Source: NIES-981 sp943368005
GTDB taxonomy: Bacteria; Cyanobacteriota; Cyanobacteriia; PCC-6307; Cyanobiaceae
Assembly: GCA_943368005.1 (NCBI GenBank)
Contig: CALRKN020000016.1
Location: 18,327-82,326, forward strand
Direction of reading: 5' to 3'
Length of the DNA stretch: 64,000 nt
A model generated the notes under the pieces. The model was not told the origin of the DNA. It ran no database searches and saw nothing but the letters and a program-made list of their open reading frames with translations. A program made the translations under genes and the position numbers. How positions within the stretch are numbered: position 1 is the stretch's first letter; every line of letters begins with the position of its first letter. This document shows, in pieces, positions 6,710 through 14,531 of this stretch.

Positions 6710-9502
6710 CTAGGTAGGGAGATCACCGGTGGCCCGGTAGAGCAGTCCGCCTCTTGGGCCCTCACTCACCTGTCCGACACCCAGCTCCGCCAGGGCCTGC
6801 ATGGCCTGCTCGGCCAGGCCGGCATCAATTCCCTTCTTCTCCTTGGCGTTCATCTGCTGGCGCAGCTGGCCCCAGCTCACCGCGCTCCTGGCCTTGCGCG
6901 CGAGGGAGTGAATCCGTCGCATCAGCGATGAGACACCTCCTTGCTCATCACCGGCCGCGGCCTGCTCATGGAAGCCCAGGGCCCAGTCATCCATGGCATC
7001 GACCAGCTCAATGGCCCGCTGCAGGGTGGCCACCGGGACCTCCCCTTCACCCGGCTCGTTCAACACCGCCAGCTCCAGCAGGTGCAGCAACACCGCGACC
7101 CGCAACACCTTGCCCGCTGACTTGCCGTAGAGCGCACCCTGCGCGTCCAGTCGGGCCTGCTGGGCCTGGATCTGCTTGTCGTGCTCGTAGGCACTGAAAG
7201 CCTCGATCGCCTCCAGATCCAGCTGGTAGCGCTGTGCCGGCATCGTGTAGATCCGGCGGGCATAGACCTGCAGATCCTGATTGGCCCGGTTGACGGCTGC
7301 CACGCCCTCCGCACTGATGTCTGTGGGCAGAGGCACCGTGTTCTCCGGCAGGGGGGAGAACAGGAAACGCGCCCATTTGCCTGAGGGGTCGCCTCCCTTG
7401 ATCAGCTCCCGCAGCACCCCGGGCTGAATGGCTCCGTAGATGCTCACCTGGCAGCGGTCATAACTGCGGTCGCCCGCTGACACCCGCAACGAGGTGTAGG
7501 CCTGCCCGTCAAAGAGCTCCAGCAACTGCTGTTCATCGGAGCCTCTCCCGGATCGATAAGCGTTCATCGCGCCGAACAGGCCCGAGAGCTCATCGCGCAG
7601 CACCAGCACGCTCAGGCCTCGTTTATCGAGCTCCTGCAACTGCTGAACGAATGCCTCCCCGGTGTAGTCCTGTACCTGCAGGTAGATCGCCACCGGCTTG
7701 GGCGGCCGCTCGTCCTTGGTCTTGCAGCCTTTGCACTGTTCGCGCCAGGTCTCCATTGCACGGGTGTTGACCGCAGCCATCTCCCGTTTGAGTTCCTGCG
7801 CCGGACGGCGAACCAGCAGCTTCTCCAGTGGCGTCTTCTTCTGGCCGGAGCGGCCCACCGTGGCGACGTACAGATTCGCCGGGGTGACGAAATCGGTGTA
7901 GGGGTTGCCGCAGATCGTCGTGCCCAGCTTCACCATGCCGCTGACACCAGCCAGGTAGGCCGTCGCCACCACGTGGTCGCAGTACGGCAGGTGTTCCGTG
8001 ATCCGCCTGATCGTCTCCGCCAGCGGCGGTGGAAACAGGCGATCCAGGGTGATGGGTGCACGGGCCTGGTGCCGAGCCAGATCCTCTTCCAGGGCGCTGG
8101 CTTCCTGCAGCAGGACATCGCGTTGGTCTTGCTCGATGCGAACCGCCGCCAGCAGCTGGCGGAGTTCGTGCGGATGGAGATCGGATTCATCCCCCAGCTC
8201 CCCGAGCAGCAGCTCCAGTTCGGTGGGCGAGCGATGGGCGGCAATCGCATCCCGGAATCGGTCGCGACACTCTTCACGGCTCAGTGGCGGCGGCTTGCTG
8301 GGATCAGAGGCGGAATCAGCAGATGCCCCGCTGCTCGAGCCTTCGCCTTCGCCGCGGCCACCCCAGCGGCGGGTCCGATCACCGGCCAGCCAGGCGTAGT
8401 GACGCTGCGCCTTGTCCGGATTCCGATGGCGACAATCCGCCCGGATGATCGACGCCAGAACCCGCTCCGCCTTGTCGCCGATGTCGAGAGCGGCGATCGC
8501 CTGGGCGAGCAGCTGATCGGGATCGCCCTCAAACCTCCATCCCTGCTCCAGCAGCAGGTTGTGCCAGCTCCAGAGCTCCTTCACGAAGCCGGTGAGCTGG
8601 AGGCTCCGATCGGCCGCGGCCGCTGCATCGCCGCCATAGGGCCGCCCTCCCGTCAGCACGAGCTGCGCCTTGCTGCCGATCAGGTCGGCCAGTTGCGGAA
8701 TGGTGCTTGCTCCCGTCGGTGCTCGCCGCTCACTGGCCGGCGGCAGCGGCAACGGAGGCGGTGGCGCGGCCGGCTCTGGCGCTGCTTTGACCTCCGGGTA
8801 GATACCGATCGAGGCCAGGTCCGGCACCTCCACAAAGCAATACGCCGCCTCAGGGTTGATCAGCTCATAGGGGCCCTTGCCATTGCGGGTCGGGGCGCAG
8901 ACCGAGACCCGCATGCCGGCCAGAACCTCACCACGATGCGGACCGCCCTGCTCTGTCGTGAAGTTGCAGTGCAGCCCACCTCCGGGTCGCTTCCAACTGG
9001 CCATCCGATCCGTGACCCGCACATAGACGTGCACCCCACCGGTGGGGGTCCGCTCCATGCGGGTGCCGGTGAGCTCCGGGTACCTGTCCACCAGGTTCAC
9101 CCAGTCCTCTTCCAGCTCCTGAACGCTGCCGTAGTGCTTGGTGTCGAAGTCGATGGACGTCAGATCCCCACCGGGGATCACCGCCAGTCCGATCTCCTTG
9201 CCCAGGCGCTCAGCGATCGCGATCCGCTCCAGCAGCACCTCGGGAGAAACCGGGCGCGCATGGCTGATCAGCTGCGGCTCTCCATCGGCACGCCAGAACG
9301 ATGGGTTCTTGCCCGTGATCGCCGGCTGCAAGGCCCCGTTCTTGAGGACAGGCTCCCACTCACCGGTGGCCTGGTTCTTCCGACGCCTGGGGCAGATCTC
9401 AGCCGGCAGCTCCACCGGAATGATGGTCTGCAACTGGATGCCCTGGGCCGAGAGCTGACGCACTTCCTCTCGCAGGAGGTCATAAGCAGAGGGTTCAGAC
9501 AT
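6710..9502 (-). CDS. PrimPol-DUF3987 replication protein
   Basis: A 930-residue protein from the ATG at 9502, which has GAGGGG close upstream; the ATG at 9517 lacks such a site. Residues about 100-225 look like a primase-polymerase domain: IDFD at 117-120 supplies the DxD metal site and GGVHVY near 155-160 the following His motif. Residues about 500-750 match DUF3987, a helicase-like domain of phage and element replication proteins, with a P-loop-like GRSGQKKT at about 550-557 and an acidic strand VLVLRDE. It probably primes and unwinds DNA at the element origin. The linker 240-270 is Pro-rich. Confidence 0.85.
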   Translation of the reverse strand: MSEPSAYDLLREEVRQLSAQGIQLQTIIPVELPAEICPRRRKNQATGEWEPVLKNGALQPAITGKNPSFWRADGEPQLISHARPVSPEVLLERIAIAERLGKEIGLAVIPGGDLTSIDFDTKHYGSVQELEEDWVNLVDRYPELTGTRMERTPTGGVHVYVRVTDRMASWKRPGGGLHCNFTTEQGGPHRGEVLAGMRVSVCAPTRNGKGPYELINPEAAYCFVEVPDLASIGIYPEVKAAPEPAAPPPPLPLPPASERRAPTGASTIPQLADLIGSKAQLVLTGGRPYGGDAAAAADRSLQLTGFVKELWSWHNLLLEQGWRFEGDPDQLLAQAIAALDIGDKAERVLASIIRADCRHRNPDKAQRHYAWLAGDRTRRWGGRGEGEGSSSGASADSASDPSKPPPLSREECRDRFRDAIAAHRSPTELELLLGELGDESDLHPHELRQLLAAVRIEQDQRDVLLQEASALEEDLARHQARAPITLDRLFPPPLAETIRRITEHLPYCDHVVATAYLAGVSGMVKLGTTICGNPYTDFVTPANLYVATVGRSGQKKTPLEKLLVRRPAQELKREMAAVNTRAMETWREQCKGCKTKDERPPKPVAIYLQVQDYTGEAFVQQLQELDKRGLSVLVLRDELSGLFGAMNAYRSGRGSDEQQLLELFDGQAYTSLRVSAGDRSYDRCQVSIYGAIQPGVLRELIKGGDPSGKWARFLFSPLPENTVPLPTDISAEGVAAVNRANQDLQVYARRIYTMPAQRYQLDLEAIEAFSAYEHDKQIQAQQARLDAQGALYGKSAGKVLRVAVLLHLLELAVLNEPGEGEVPVATLQRAIELVDAMDDWALGFHEQAAAGDEQGGVSSLMRRIHSLARKARSAVSWGQLRQQMNAKEKKGIDAGLAEQAMQALAELGVGQVSEGPRGGLLYRATGDLPT

Positions 9503-9593
9503 CACCCCTCTGCCCAACAGTTGCCCGCTCTGGATGTAACAGCGCCAACCGCGCTGCGATGGACTGCAGTAGGCTCATGAGATCGCTTTCATG

Positions 9594-9625
9594 TCCCCGT
9601 TGCCCTGCCAGGCGCGGGGATTTTT
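9594..9625 (+). terminator. orphan rho-independent terminator, rightward
   Basis: TCCCCG at 9594-9599 pairs with CGGGGA at 9615-9620 and is followed by five T residues. The orientation is rightward, but no rightward gene ends here. The neighbours (PrimPol gene and RHH gene) are both leftward. It may end a small RNA or an antisense transcript from the 9503-9593 gap. Confidence 0.5.
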
Positions 9626-9827
9626 ATTGACCTGATTGCTCAGCTGCACAGCGCAGCTGATCCAACCCACTGCGAATCAGGGCCCTTGCAACCGCTGAGC
9701 GAGTCGCTCTGAGGCGCAGCGCGGCACGGTCGATCTCAGCAATGACATCGGGCTGAACCTTGATGTTCAGCTGTTCTGTCGGTCTGGGCTCAATCCTGAT
9801 CACCGGAGGAATACCAGGGACACCCAA
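9624..9827 (-). CDS. ribbon-helix-helix (Arc/CopG-type) DNA-binding protein
   Basis: A 67-residue protein. Residues 19-56 fit an RHH fold: a short strand QLNIKVQPD, helix VIAEIDRAALRLR, then TRSAVARALIRSGLDQL. Such proteins repress their own promoters or control excision and replication genes. It is divergent from the excisionase-like gene, and the repeats at 9852-9903 lie in the shared promoter gap. The start codon at 9827 is TTG; a GTG at 9803 is the alternative. Confidence 0.75.
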   Translation of the reverse strand: MGVPGIPPVIRIEPRPTEQLNIKVQPDVIAEIDRAALRLRATRSAVARALIRSGLDQLRCAAEQSGQ

Positions 9828-9851
9828 AAGTGTTATTCAGACGCCTCAGAT

Positions 9852-9903
9852 GATCCACTCCCAAAAACGGGAGGCAAGTTGGGAGTCAAGTTGGGAGTGG
9901 ATC
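9852..9903. repeat. 13-bp inverted repeat flanking tandem 12-bp repeats (operator or iteron candidate)
   Basis: GATCCACTCCCAA (9852-9864) and TTGGGAGTGGATC (9891-9903) are a perfect 13-bp inverted repeat. Inside and overlapping the right arm, CAAGTTGGGAGT occurs twice in tandem (9875-9886 and 9887-9898). The block fills the gap between the divergent RHH and excisionase-like genes. It is a good candidate binding site for the RHH protein, the excisionase or the replication protein. Confidence 0.75.
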
Positions 9904-9953
9904 AGACAGGGCACCCAAAGCAATGCTTTCGATACGCCACAAGACGGCACAAG

Positions 9954-10238
9954 ATGGACAACGTGGTCGCGGAACTCACCGCCCAGCTGGCACAGCTCTC
10001 GGCCCAACTCAAGCTGCTGAATGCACAGAACCAGCCGCAGCCCGCGCATAAAGCAAGCCCCTGGCTGCCGCTGCGGGAGGCAGCACCGCTGCTGCACTTC
10101 AAATCACCCCGCGCCCTGAAGGCCCGCATCCTGCGCGGCGGCTTCCCGCCGGACTGCTTCCGGCAGCTGCCCTCACCCTCCGGCAAGCGCCACTCCTACC
10201 TGGTGAATGTGGAGCGCTACCTCAGGACGCTGCGGTGA
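9954..10238 (+). CDS. excisionase-like DNA-binding protein
   Basis: A 94-residue protein from the ATG at 9954. Residues 1-30 are a helical, Leu/Gln-rich stretch (VAELTAQLAQLSAQLKLL). Residues 38-94 (WLPLREAAPLLHFKSPRALKAR...FRQLPSPSGKRHSYLVNVERYL) look like a winged helix with an early HTH, close in plan to excisionase and MerR-like element proteins. Its 3' end overlaps that of the integrase gene by 17 bp, tail to tail, so the two are convergent. An excisionase role rests on size, fold pattern and position. Confidence 0.55.
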   Translation: MDNVVAELTAQLAQLSAQLKLLNAQNQPQPAHKASPWLPLREAAPLLHFKSPRALKARILRGGFPPDCFRQLPSPSGKRHSYLVNVERYLRTLR

Positions 10239-11367
10239 GCACGGCCTGCAGCGACTCCATCTCATGGGCATCGAACCAGCGCTGATACACGCTGCTGTGC
10301 ACCGCCAGGCTGTGACCCATCGACTTGGCCGCCAGCGAGGGCGAGATCTTCGGGTTGTGAATCGCCCGAACCGCCCAGGCGTGACGCAGGTCGTAGGGCT
10401 GGAACGCGGCACCGGCACGGCGGAAGGCCTGCCCCATCAAGGCTCCGACATCCCGGTGGCTGCGCTCCTGATTGAAGGCCGGGAGGCGCTTGTTCTGCAG
10501 TGACCAGCGTTCGATCCATTCGGCCGGTAACGCCAGCGACTGGCGTGAGCCGGTCTTGCCATCAGTGATGCGGAGCAGCCCGGACGGCTGCACCTCGGCG
10601 AACAACAGCGCCTCGTGAGGCCGGCAGCCGTAGGTGGCGGCTACCGCCACAGGCCACTGCCAGGTCGCAGAGAGGCCATCGATCAACGCCTCGATTGCCT
10701 CGTCGCGAGGCAGCTCTCGGGGTGACTGACTGCGTGCTGCGCTGTAGCCCTTGCCAAGTTCCCGCAGTTGGGACACCAGCTCCTCAGGCCAGTCGAGTGC
10801 CCTGGCCACGGTGGCCGCAGCCTGGGACGCGCGGCGACGGGAGCGACTGCCAGCCGTGGTGGCCTCCACCAGGGCGACGAGGTGCCCGGCCTCGAGGTTC
10901 TTGATCGCCTGCAGCGGAGCCAGCGGCGCGTCGTAGTCCACCTTCCAGCTGTCATCGGCGGAAGGCCCCCGGCGTCGCTGCTGCTCCCACCAGGCACGAG
11001 TTGTACGGATCGCCTCGCGGCCGGTGATCCCGTCCAGCTCAGGGCTTGGGTGCACGACCGCTTTCGGGCGACCCCTCTTCTTGGGCAGCCAGGGGTTCCA
11101 GTCGAAGGGTTCGATCCCAAGCCGGTGGCGCTCCAGGGCGCTGCCGAGCAGCTCGGCCATCTGAAGGGCCTCGGTGGCCTGATCCGGGTAGGACAGGCCG
11201 GTGCTGATCCGCTGCTGCTTCGGTGGGGTGCCTGGCGAGGCGGAAGGAGGTGGCGGCATCGTCGCCCGCAGGCGCACCCGACCCTGCGAAACGTCCAGCG
11301 TGACCCCATGGGCCCTGAGCTTGAGGGCGGCGTTCTGACGGGCTAGCCAGGCGTCAGGAGGGGCCAC
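10222..11367 (-). CDS. tyrosine-type site-specific integrase
   Basis: A 381-residue tyrosine recombinase. Visible catalytic residues are R249 (TYGCRPHEAL), K271 (DGKTGS), R328 (PYDLRHAW), H352 (MGHS) and nucleophile Y361 (SSVYQRW). The usual His of the H-x-x-R box is a Tyr here (Y325). The N-terminal 60-200 region is a SAM-like arm and core-binding part. The start codon is GTG at 11367. It lies next to the tRNA-Arg gene, its likely target, with the TTGCCTA repeats in the 140-bp gap between them. Confidence 0.93.
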   Translation of the reverse strand: MAPPDAWLARQNAALKLRAHGVTLDVSQGRVRLRATMPPPPSASPGTPPKQQRISTGLSYPDQATEALQMAELLGSALERHRLGIEPFDWNPWLPKKRGRPKAVVHPSPELDGITGREAIRTTRAWWEQQRRRGPSADDSWKVDYDAPLAPLQAIKNLEAGHLVALVEATTAGSRSRRRASQAAATVARALDWPEELVSQLRELGKGYSAARSQSPRELPRDEAIEALIDGLSATWQWPVAVAATYGCRPHEALLFAEVQPSGLLRITDGKTGSRQSLALPAEWIERWSLQNKRLPAFNQERSHRDVGALMGQAFRRAGAAFQPYDLRHAWAVRAIHNPKISPSLAAKSMGHSLAVHSSVYQRWFDAHEMESLQAVLTAAS

Positions 11368-11372
11368 GGAAA

Positions 11373-11432
11373 TTGCCTAGGAAATTGCCTAATCGTGGTC
11401 GACCGAGGCCGTTTTGCCTAGTTTTTTGCCTA
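11373..11432. repeat. two pairs of TTGCCTA repeats (candidate integrase arm sites)
   Basis: TTGCCTA occurs at 11373-11379, 11385-11391, 11414-11420 and 11426-11432. Within each pair the spacing is exactly 12 bp, and the pairs are 41 bp apart. All four are in the same orientation, between the integrase start and the tRNA 3' end. Direct repeats beside the core site are typical arm-type binding sites of tyrosine integrases. Confidence 0.65.
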
Positions 11433-11510
11433 ACTCCGGGGCAGCGGCGAGGCCCGAAGGCGGGCCGTGGAGACTCGAAAAGCCTTGCTGTAACTGGGCT
11501 TTTGAAGGAC

Positions 11511-11583
<73 letters not shown>

Positions 11584-11740
11584 AGGAATCAGGGCCAGTT
11601 TGCCGCCTGGCGACCTGCATAGGCCGGGCGCCGGTGAGGATTCACCAACAGGCTTAACTTGGGCTAGGGAGATGTCTTTCACCCCACTGCCGAGAATAAC
11701 CTGGGAAGCTTTGCCCTAGCCATGCGGCACCTCAACCGTC

Positions 11741-12382
11741 ATGGACCCCCACGGTCCCGTGGGTCTGATCACCGCAAAAGGACTCCTCCAAGGTGCCGGC
11801 CTCGCGGTGGTAGGCAGCACAGCGCTGGCAGCTGGCTCGGCTTCGACGGTGAACTGCACCTTCGGAACCCTGGGCGCCTGCACGGGTACCACTGGGCTCT
11901 TTCCCATCAGCAGCGGAACAGCGTCTCCCTCAACCCCTACCAACGCCAGACTTGATTTCACAGCAGTCGGCAACAATCTTTTTGTCGATCTGAGCAGGCT
12001 CCATTCGTTGAATGCCCTGGCAGCCATATGCGGTTTCACCTTCACCGCCAACCTCTCTGGCGACAACTTCCTTACGGGTTACAACTCACTGGGGCCAACT
12101 GCCCTCACGAACAGCGCGGACATTTCGGCATCACCGGAACCGGCTCAACTCCAAACAGTGGCACGTTTGGCGAATCCCTTTTGAGTGGCTCCATCGCCGA
12201 GGTAAACAGCGGTACCTACACACTCGACTGGAACTTCACGACCAATACTCCCACTGACTACTCCCACTGACTACCAAACCACCTTCACATCAGACATACC
12301 CGTTCCCTTGCCCGTGCTGGGTGCTGGCCTTGTCTTCGGCTTCACCCGCAAGCTGCGTCGCCGGGCCAAGTCCCTCGCTTAA
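11741..12382 (+). pseudogene. broken PEP-CTERM-like secreted protein
   Basis: The N-terminal frame has a signal-peptide-like stretch (LLQGAGLAVVGSTALAAGSA) followed by Gly/Thr/Ser-rich sequence. It closes at 12184. Coding similarity moves to another frame from about 12120 (GITGTGSTPNSGTFGESL through TLDWNFTTNTPTDY). It returns to the first frame near 12260 for the C-terminal sorting signal PVPLPVLGAGLVFGF followed by RKLRRR, ending at 12382. The second shift is explained by a 13-bp tandem duplication (TACTCCCACTGAC twice, about 12246-12271). The C-terminus matches the cyanobacterial PEP-CTERM type, an extracytoplasmic sorting tag. Sequencing error cannot be excluded. Confidence 0.65.
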
Positions 12383-12477
12383 TCAAAATTTCTCTTTAAA
12401 TTCCGATCGGCTCCCTCTCCGGGAAACCTATTTGTGTCCCCATCAAGCAGCCTTCCCTCGCCGGCCTAACCTCGGCA

Positions 12478-12893
12478 ACGAAAGCAGGCGAGGTGATCGC
12501 GATCGGGGGGTGGCCGCTCTTGGTAGCGACCATCCGTCCGGTTGAGGAAAGTCCGGGCTCCCCAATGGCCAGGCTTGCTGGGTAACGCCCAGTGCGGGTG
12601 ACCGTGAGGAGAGTGCCACAGAAACACACCGCCAATGGCGGGGGCTTGACCCTCGCACAGGCAAGGGTGCAAAGGTGCGGTAAGAGCGCACCAGCAGCAT
12701 CGAGAGGTGCTGGCTCGGTAAACCCCGGCCGGGAGCAAGGCCCAGGGACAACGGTTGGCCATGACACCCGTCCCGACCCAAGTGCGCCGCTCGAGGCCGC
12801 CGGCAACGGCGGTCCCAGACAGATGATCACCCCCCAGGCCGGCTCCGGCCGGCCCCTGGGAGAACAGAACCCGGCTTACGTCCTGCTTTCACC
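12478..12893 (+). ncRNA. rnpB: RNase P RNA
   Basis: The universal core is present: GAGGAAAGTCCGGGCTCCC near 12543-12561, then CTTGCTGGGTAACGCCCAGT, GGGTGACCGTGAGGAGAGTG and CCACAGAAA in order. The 3' part has CCCGGCTTACGTCCTGCTTTC. GAAAGCAGG at 12480 pairs with CCTGCTTTC at 12882-12890 to form P1, which sets the ends to within a few bases. It processes tRNA 5' ends. The length (about 410 nt) is normal for cyanobacteria. It lies just upstream of rnc, another RNA-processing gene. Confidence 0.93.
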
Positions 12894-12937
12894 CCCTGCC
12901 CGCCGCCGGCCCGCCAGCGAGTTCCCCCACCCCAGCC

Positions 12938-13696
12938 GTGACCCCGGAGCGCCACCACCAGCTGCTCGCCCTGCTCAGCTCCATGGGACTGGATCCCAGC
13001 CGGCCCCGGGCCTTGGCGCCGATCGAGGAGGCCCTCAGCCACACCTCTGCCCGGCTGCCGCGCAACCACGAACGGCTGGAATTCCTCGGCGATGCCGTGC
13101 TGCGGCTGGCTGCCGCCGAGTATCTCGAGCAGCACCACGGCGGCCTCTCCGTGGGCCAGCGCTCAGCCCTGCGCGCCCAGCTGGTGAGCGACCGCTGGCT
13201 GGCGGAGCTGGGCGCCCGCTGCGGCCTCGAGCAGGTATGGCGGATCGGCGCCATGGCCGCCGGCGACCGGGCCGGCAAGGCCACGCTCTACGCCGAGCTG
13301 TGTGAGGCCCTGATCGGCGCCGTGTATCTCGCCTGGGGCGGACCCGAAGGCGGGCTACTCGCCGTGCATCAGTGGCTCACACCCCACTGGCAGCGCAGCA
13401 GCGAGGAGCTGCTGCACGATCCCGATCGCCACAACTGGAAATCCGTGCTGCAGGAGTGGAGTCAGGCCCGGGGCCTCGGCCTGCCCCAGTACCACTGCCA
13501 GCAGGTGAGCAGCAGCCACGGCGACCCGCGCCGCTTCCACTGCACCGCCCAGCTGGCGGCTGAACCCGATGCGCCATTGCCAGGCCCGCAGCCGCCCAGC
13601 AGTCACGGCGAGGGCTGGGGGCCCTCCCGCCGCGCCGCCGAGCAGGCAGCCGCCGCCGAACTGCTGGCCGCCCTCAGGTCTGCTCCAGCCGGTTGA
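12938..13696 (+). CDS. rnc: ribonuclease III
   Basis: A 252-residue protein from a GTG at 12938, 45 bp after rnpB. The RNase III signature is ERLEFLGDAVL. The second catalytic patch reads YAELCEALIGAVYL, where the usual ADxxEAL aspartate (D114 in E. coli) is a Glu. Residues about 170-245 form the dsRNA-binding domain with a degenerate Pro/Ser-rich insertion (PLPGPQPPSSHGEGW). It cleaves rRNA precursors and other duplex RNA. Its 3' end overlaps ndhS by 23 bp, tail to tail. Confidence 0.9.
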   Translation: MTPERHHQLLALLSSMGLDPSRPRALAPIEEALSHTSARLPRNHERLEFLGDAVLRLAAAEYLEQHHGGLSVGQRSALRAQLVSDRWLAELGARCGLEQVWRIGAMAAGDRAGKATLYAELCEALIGAVYLAWGGPEGGLLAVHQWLTPHWQRSSEELLHDPDRHNWKSVLQEWSQARGLGLPQYHCQQVSSSHGDPRRFHCTAQLAAEPDAPLPGPQPPSSHGEGWGPSRRAAEQAAAAELLAALRSAPAG

Positions 13697-13853
13697 GGGG
13701 CATCGTCACCAGCTTGTCCCAGTTCCCCCCCTCAAACAGCACCGCCGCCCGGTCGCCGCTGATCCGCTGCACGAAGCCCCGGTAGCCGTTGTAGATGGAG
13801 CGCACGTCCCGCACCACCACGGTGGAGCCGGGCAGGATCGGCAGGTCTGCCAT
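13674..13853 (-). CDS. ndhS: NAD(P)H-quinone oxidoreductase subunit S
   Basis: A 59-residue protein from the ATG at 13853. It has the SH3-like NdhS pattern: ILPGSTVVVRDVRSIYNGYRG, then FVQRISGDRAAVLFEGGNWDKLVT, ending in PLNRLE. NdhS is the ferredoxin-docking subunit of the cyanobacterial NDH-1 complex, used in cyclic electron flow and respiration at the thylakoid membrane. The length fits the family (about 55-70). The gene is convergent with rnc and 53 bp upstream of divergent rimM. Confidence 0.88.
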   Translation of the reverse strand: MADLPILPGSTVVVRDVRSIYNGYRGFVQRISGDRAAVLFEGGNWDKLVTMPLNRLEQT

Positions 13854-13906
13854 GGGAACGCAAGCGGGCTTGGCGCCATTATCAGGGGGAAGCGGCCTGG
13901 GATGGC

Positions 13907-14479
13907 ATGGCGAACGGACAGGAGAGCGACGACCTGCTGGACGAACCGCTGGACGAGCTGCTGGTAGTAGGGCGGCTGGTGAGTGCCCAGGGTCTGCGCG
14001 GGGAGCTGCGGGTGCTGCCCCTGAGCGATTTCCCGGAGCGCTTCACCCGGCCCGGCCGGCGCTGGCTGCAGCAGCCCAAGGGCCAGCCCCAGCCGGTGGA
14101 GCTCCTGGCCGGCCGTGCCCTGCCGGGCAAGAACCTCTTCGTGGTTCGGCTGGAGGGCAGCGACAGCCGCGAGGCGGCCGAAGCGCTGGTGGGCCAGGAG
14201 CTGCTGGTGCCGGCCAGCGACCGGCCCAAGCTGGCCCGCGGCGAATTCCACCTGCTCGACCTGGTGGGGGTGGAGGCCCGCCTGCTGCCCACCGGCGAGC
14301 CCCTGGGCCGCGTCACCAACCTGCTCCACGCCGGCAACGACCTGCTGGAGGTGGAGCTCACCGCCGAGCGCGGCGGCCGCCGGATCCTGGTGCCGTTCGT
14401 GCGGGCGATCGTGCCCCGGGTGGAACTGGACGAGGGCTGGATCGGCCTCACCCCACCGCCCGGACTGCTCGAGCTCTGA
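13907..14479 (+). CDS. rimM: ribosome maturation factor RimM
   Basis: A 190-residue protein. The N-terminal beta-barrel has the RimM entry LLVVGRLVSAQGLRGELRV. The PRC-barrel-like C-terminal half runs from FHLLDLVGVEARL through GRVTNLLHAGNDLLEVEL to ILVPFVRAIVPRVEL. RimM assists 30S subunit maturation through ribosomal protein S19. The first 16 residues are an acidic extension. Divergent from ndhS, and followed by manC after 52 bp. Confidence 0.93.
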   Translation: MANGQESDDLLDEPLDELLVVGRLVSAQGLRGELRVLPLSDFPERFTRPGRRWLQQPKGQPQPVELLAGRALPGKNLFVVRLEGSDSREAAEALVGQELLVPASDRPKLARGEFHLLDLVGVEARLLPTGEPLGRVTNLLHAGNDLLEVELTAERGGRRILVPFVRAIVPRVELDEGWIGLTPPPGLLEL

Positions 14480-14531
14480 GCGACGCCGCGGGCTTCCTGG
14501 GCGATCATGGCCACCATCGTGCCCCCACCCC

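Larger units (their letters stand above)
1..11510. mobile_element. tRNA-Arg-integrated mobile element (left end not in window)
   Basis: The segment starts at the 3' end of a tRNA-Arg(CCT) gene and runs leftward out of the window. A tyrosine integrase gene begins about 145 bp from the tRNA 3' end. The cargo is that of an integrative element: integrase, excisionase-like protein, RHH protein, PrimPol-DUF3987 replication protein, Rad52-like annealing protein, Gp157-like protein, SLOG protein and toxin-antitoxin genes. No capsid, terminase, portal or conjugation genes are visible, so it may be a phage satellite, a tycheposon-like element or a replicating integrative element. I saw no second copy of the tRNA 3' end in 1-11,400, so the other attachment site should lie to the left of the window. 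Confidence 0.8.

Noticed and set aside
7973..9580. 535-residue open frame opposite the PrimPol-DUF3987 gene
   Set aside because: The opposite strand has clear domain motifs; this frame has none and is Arg/Gln/His-rich.
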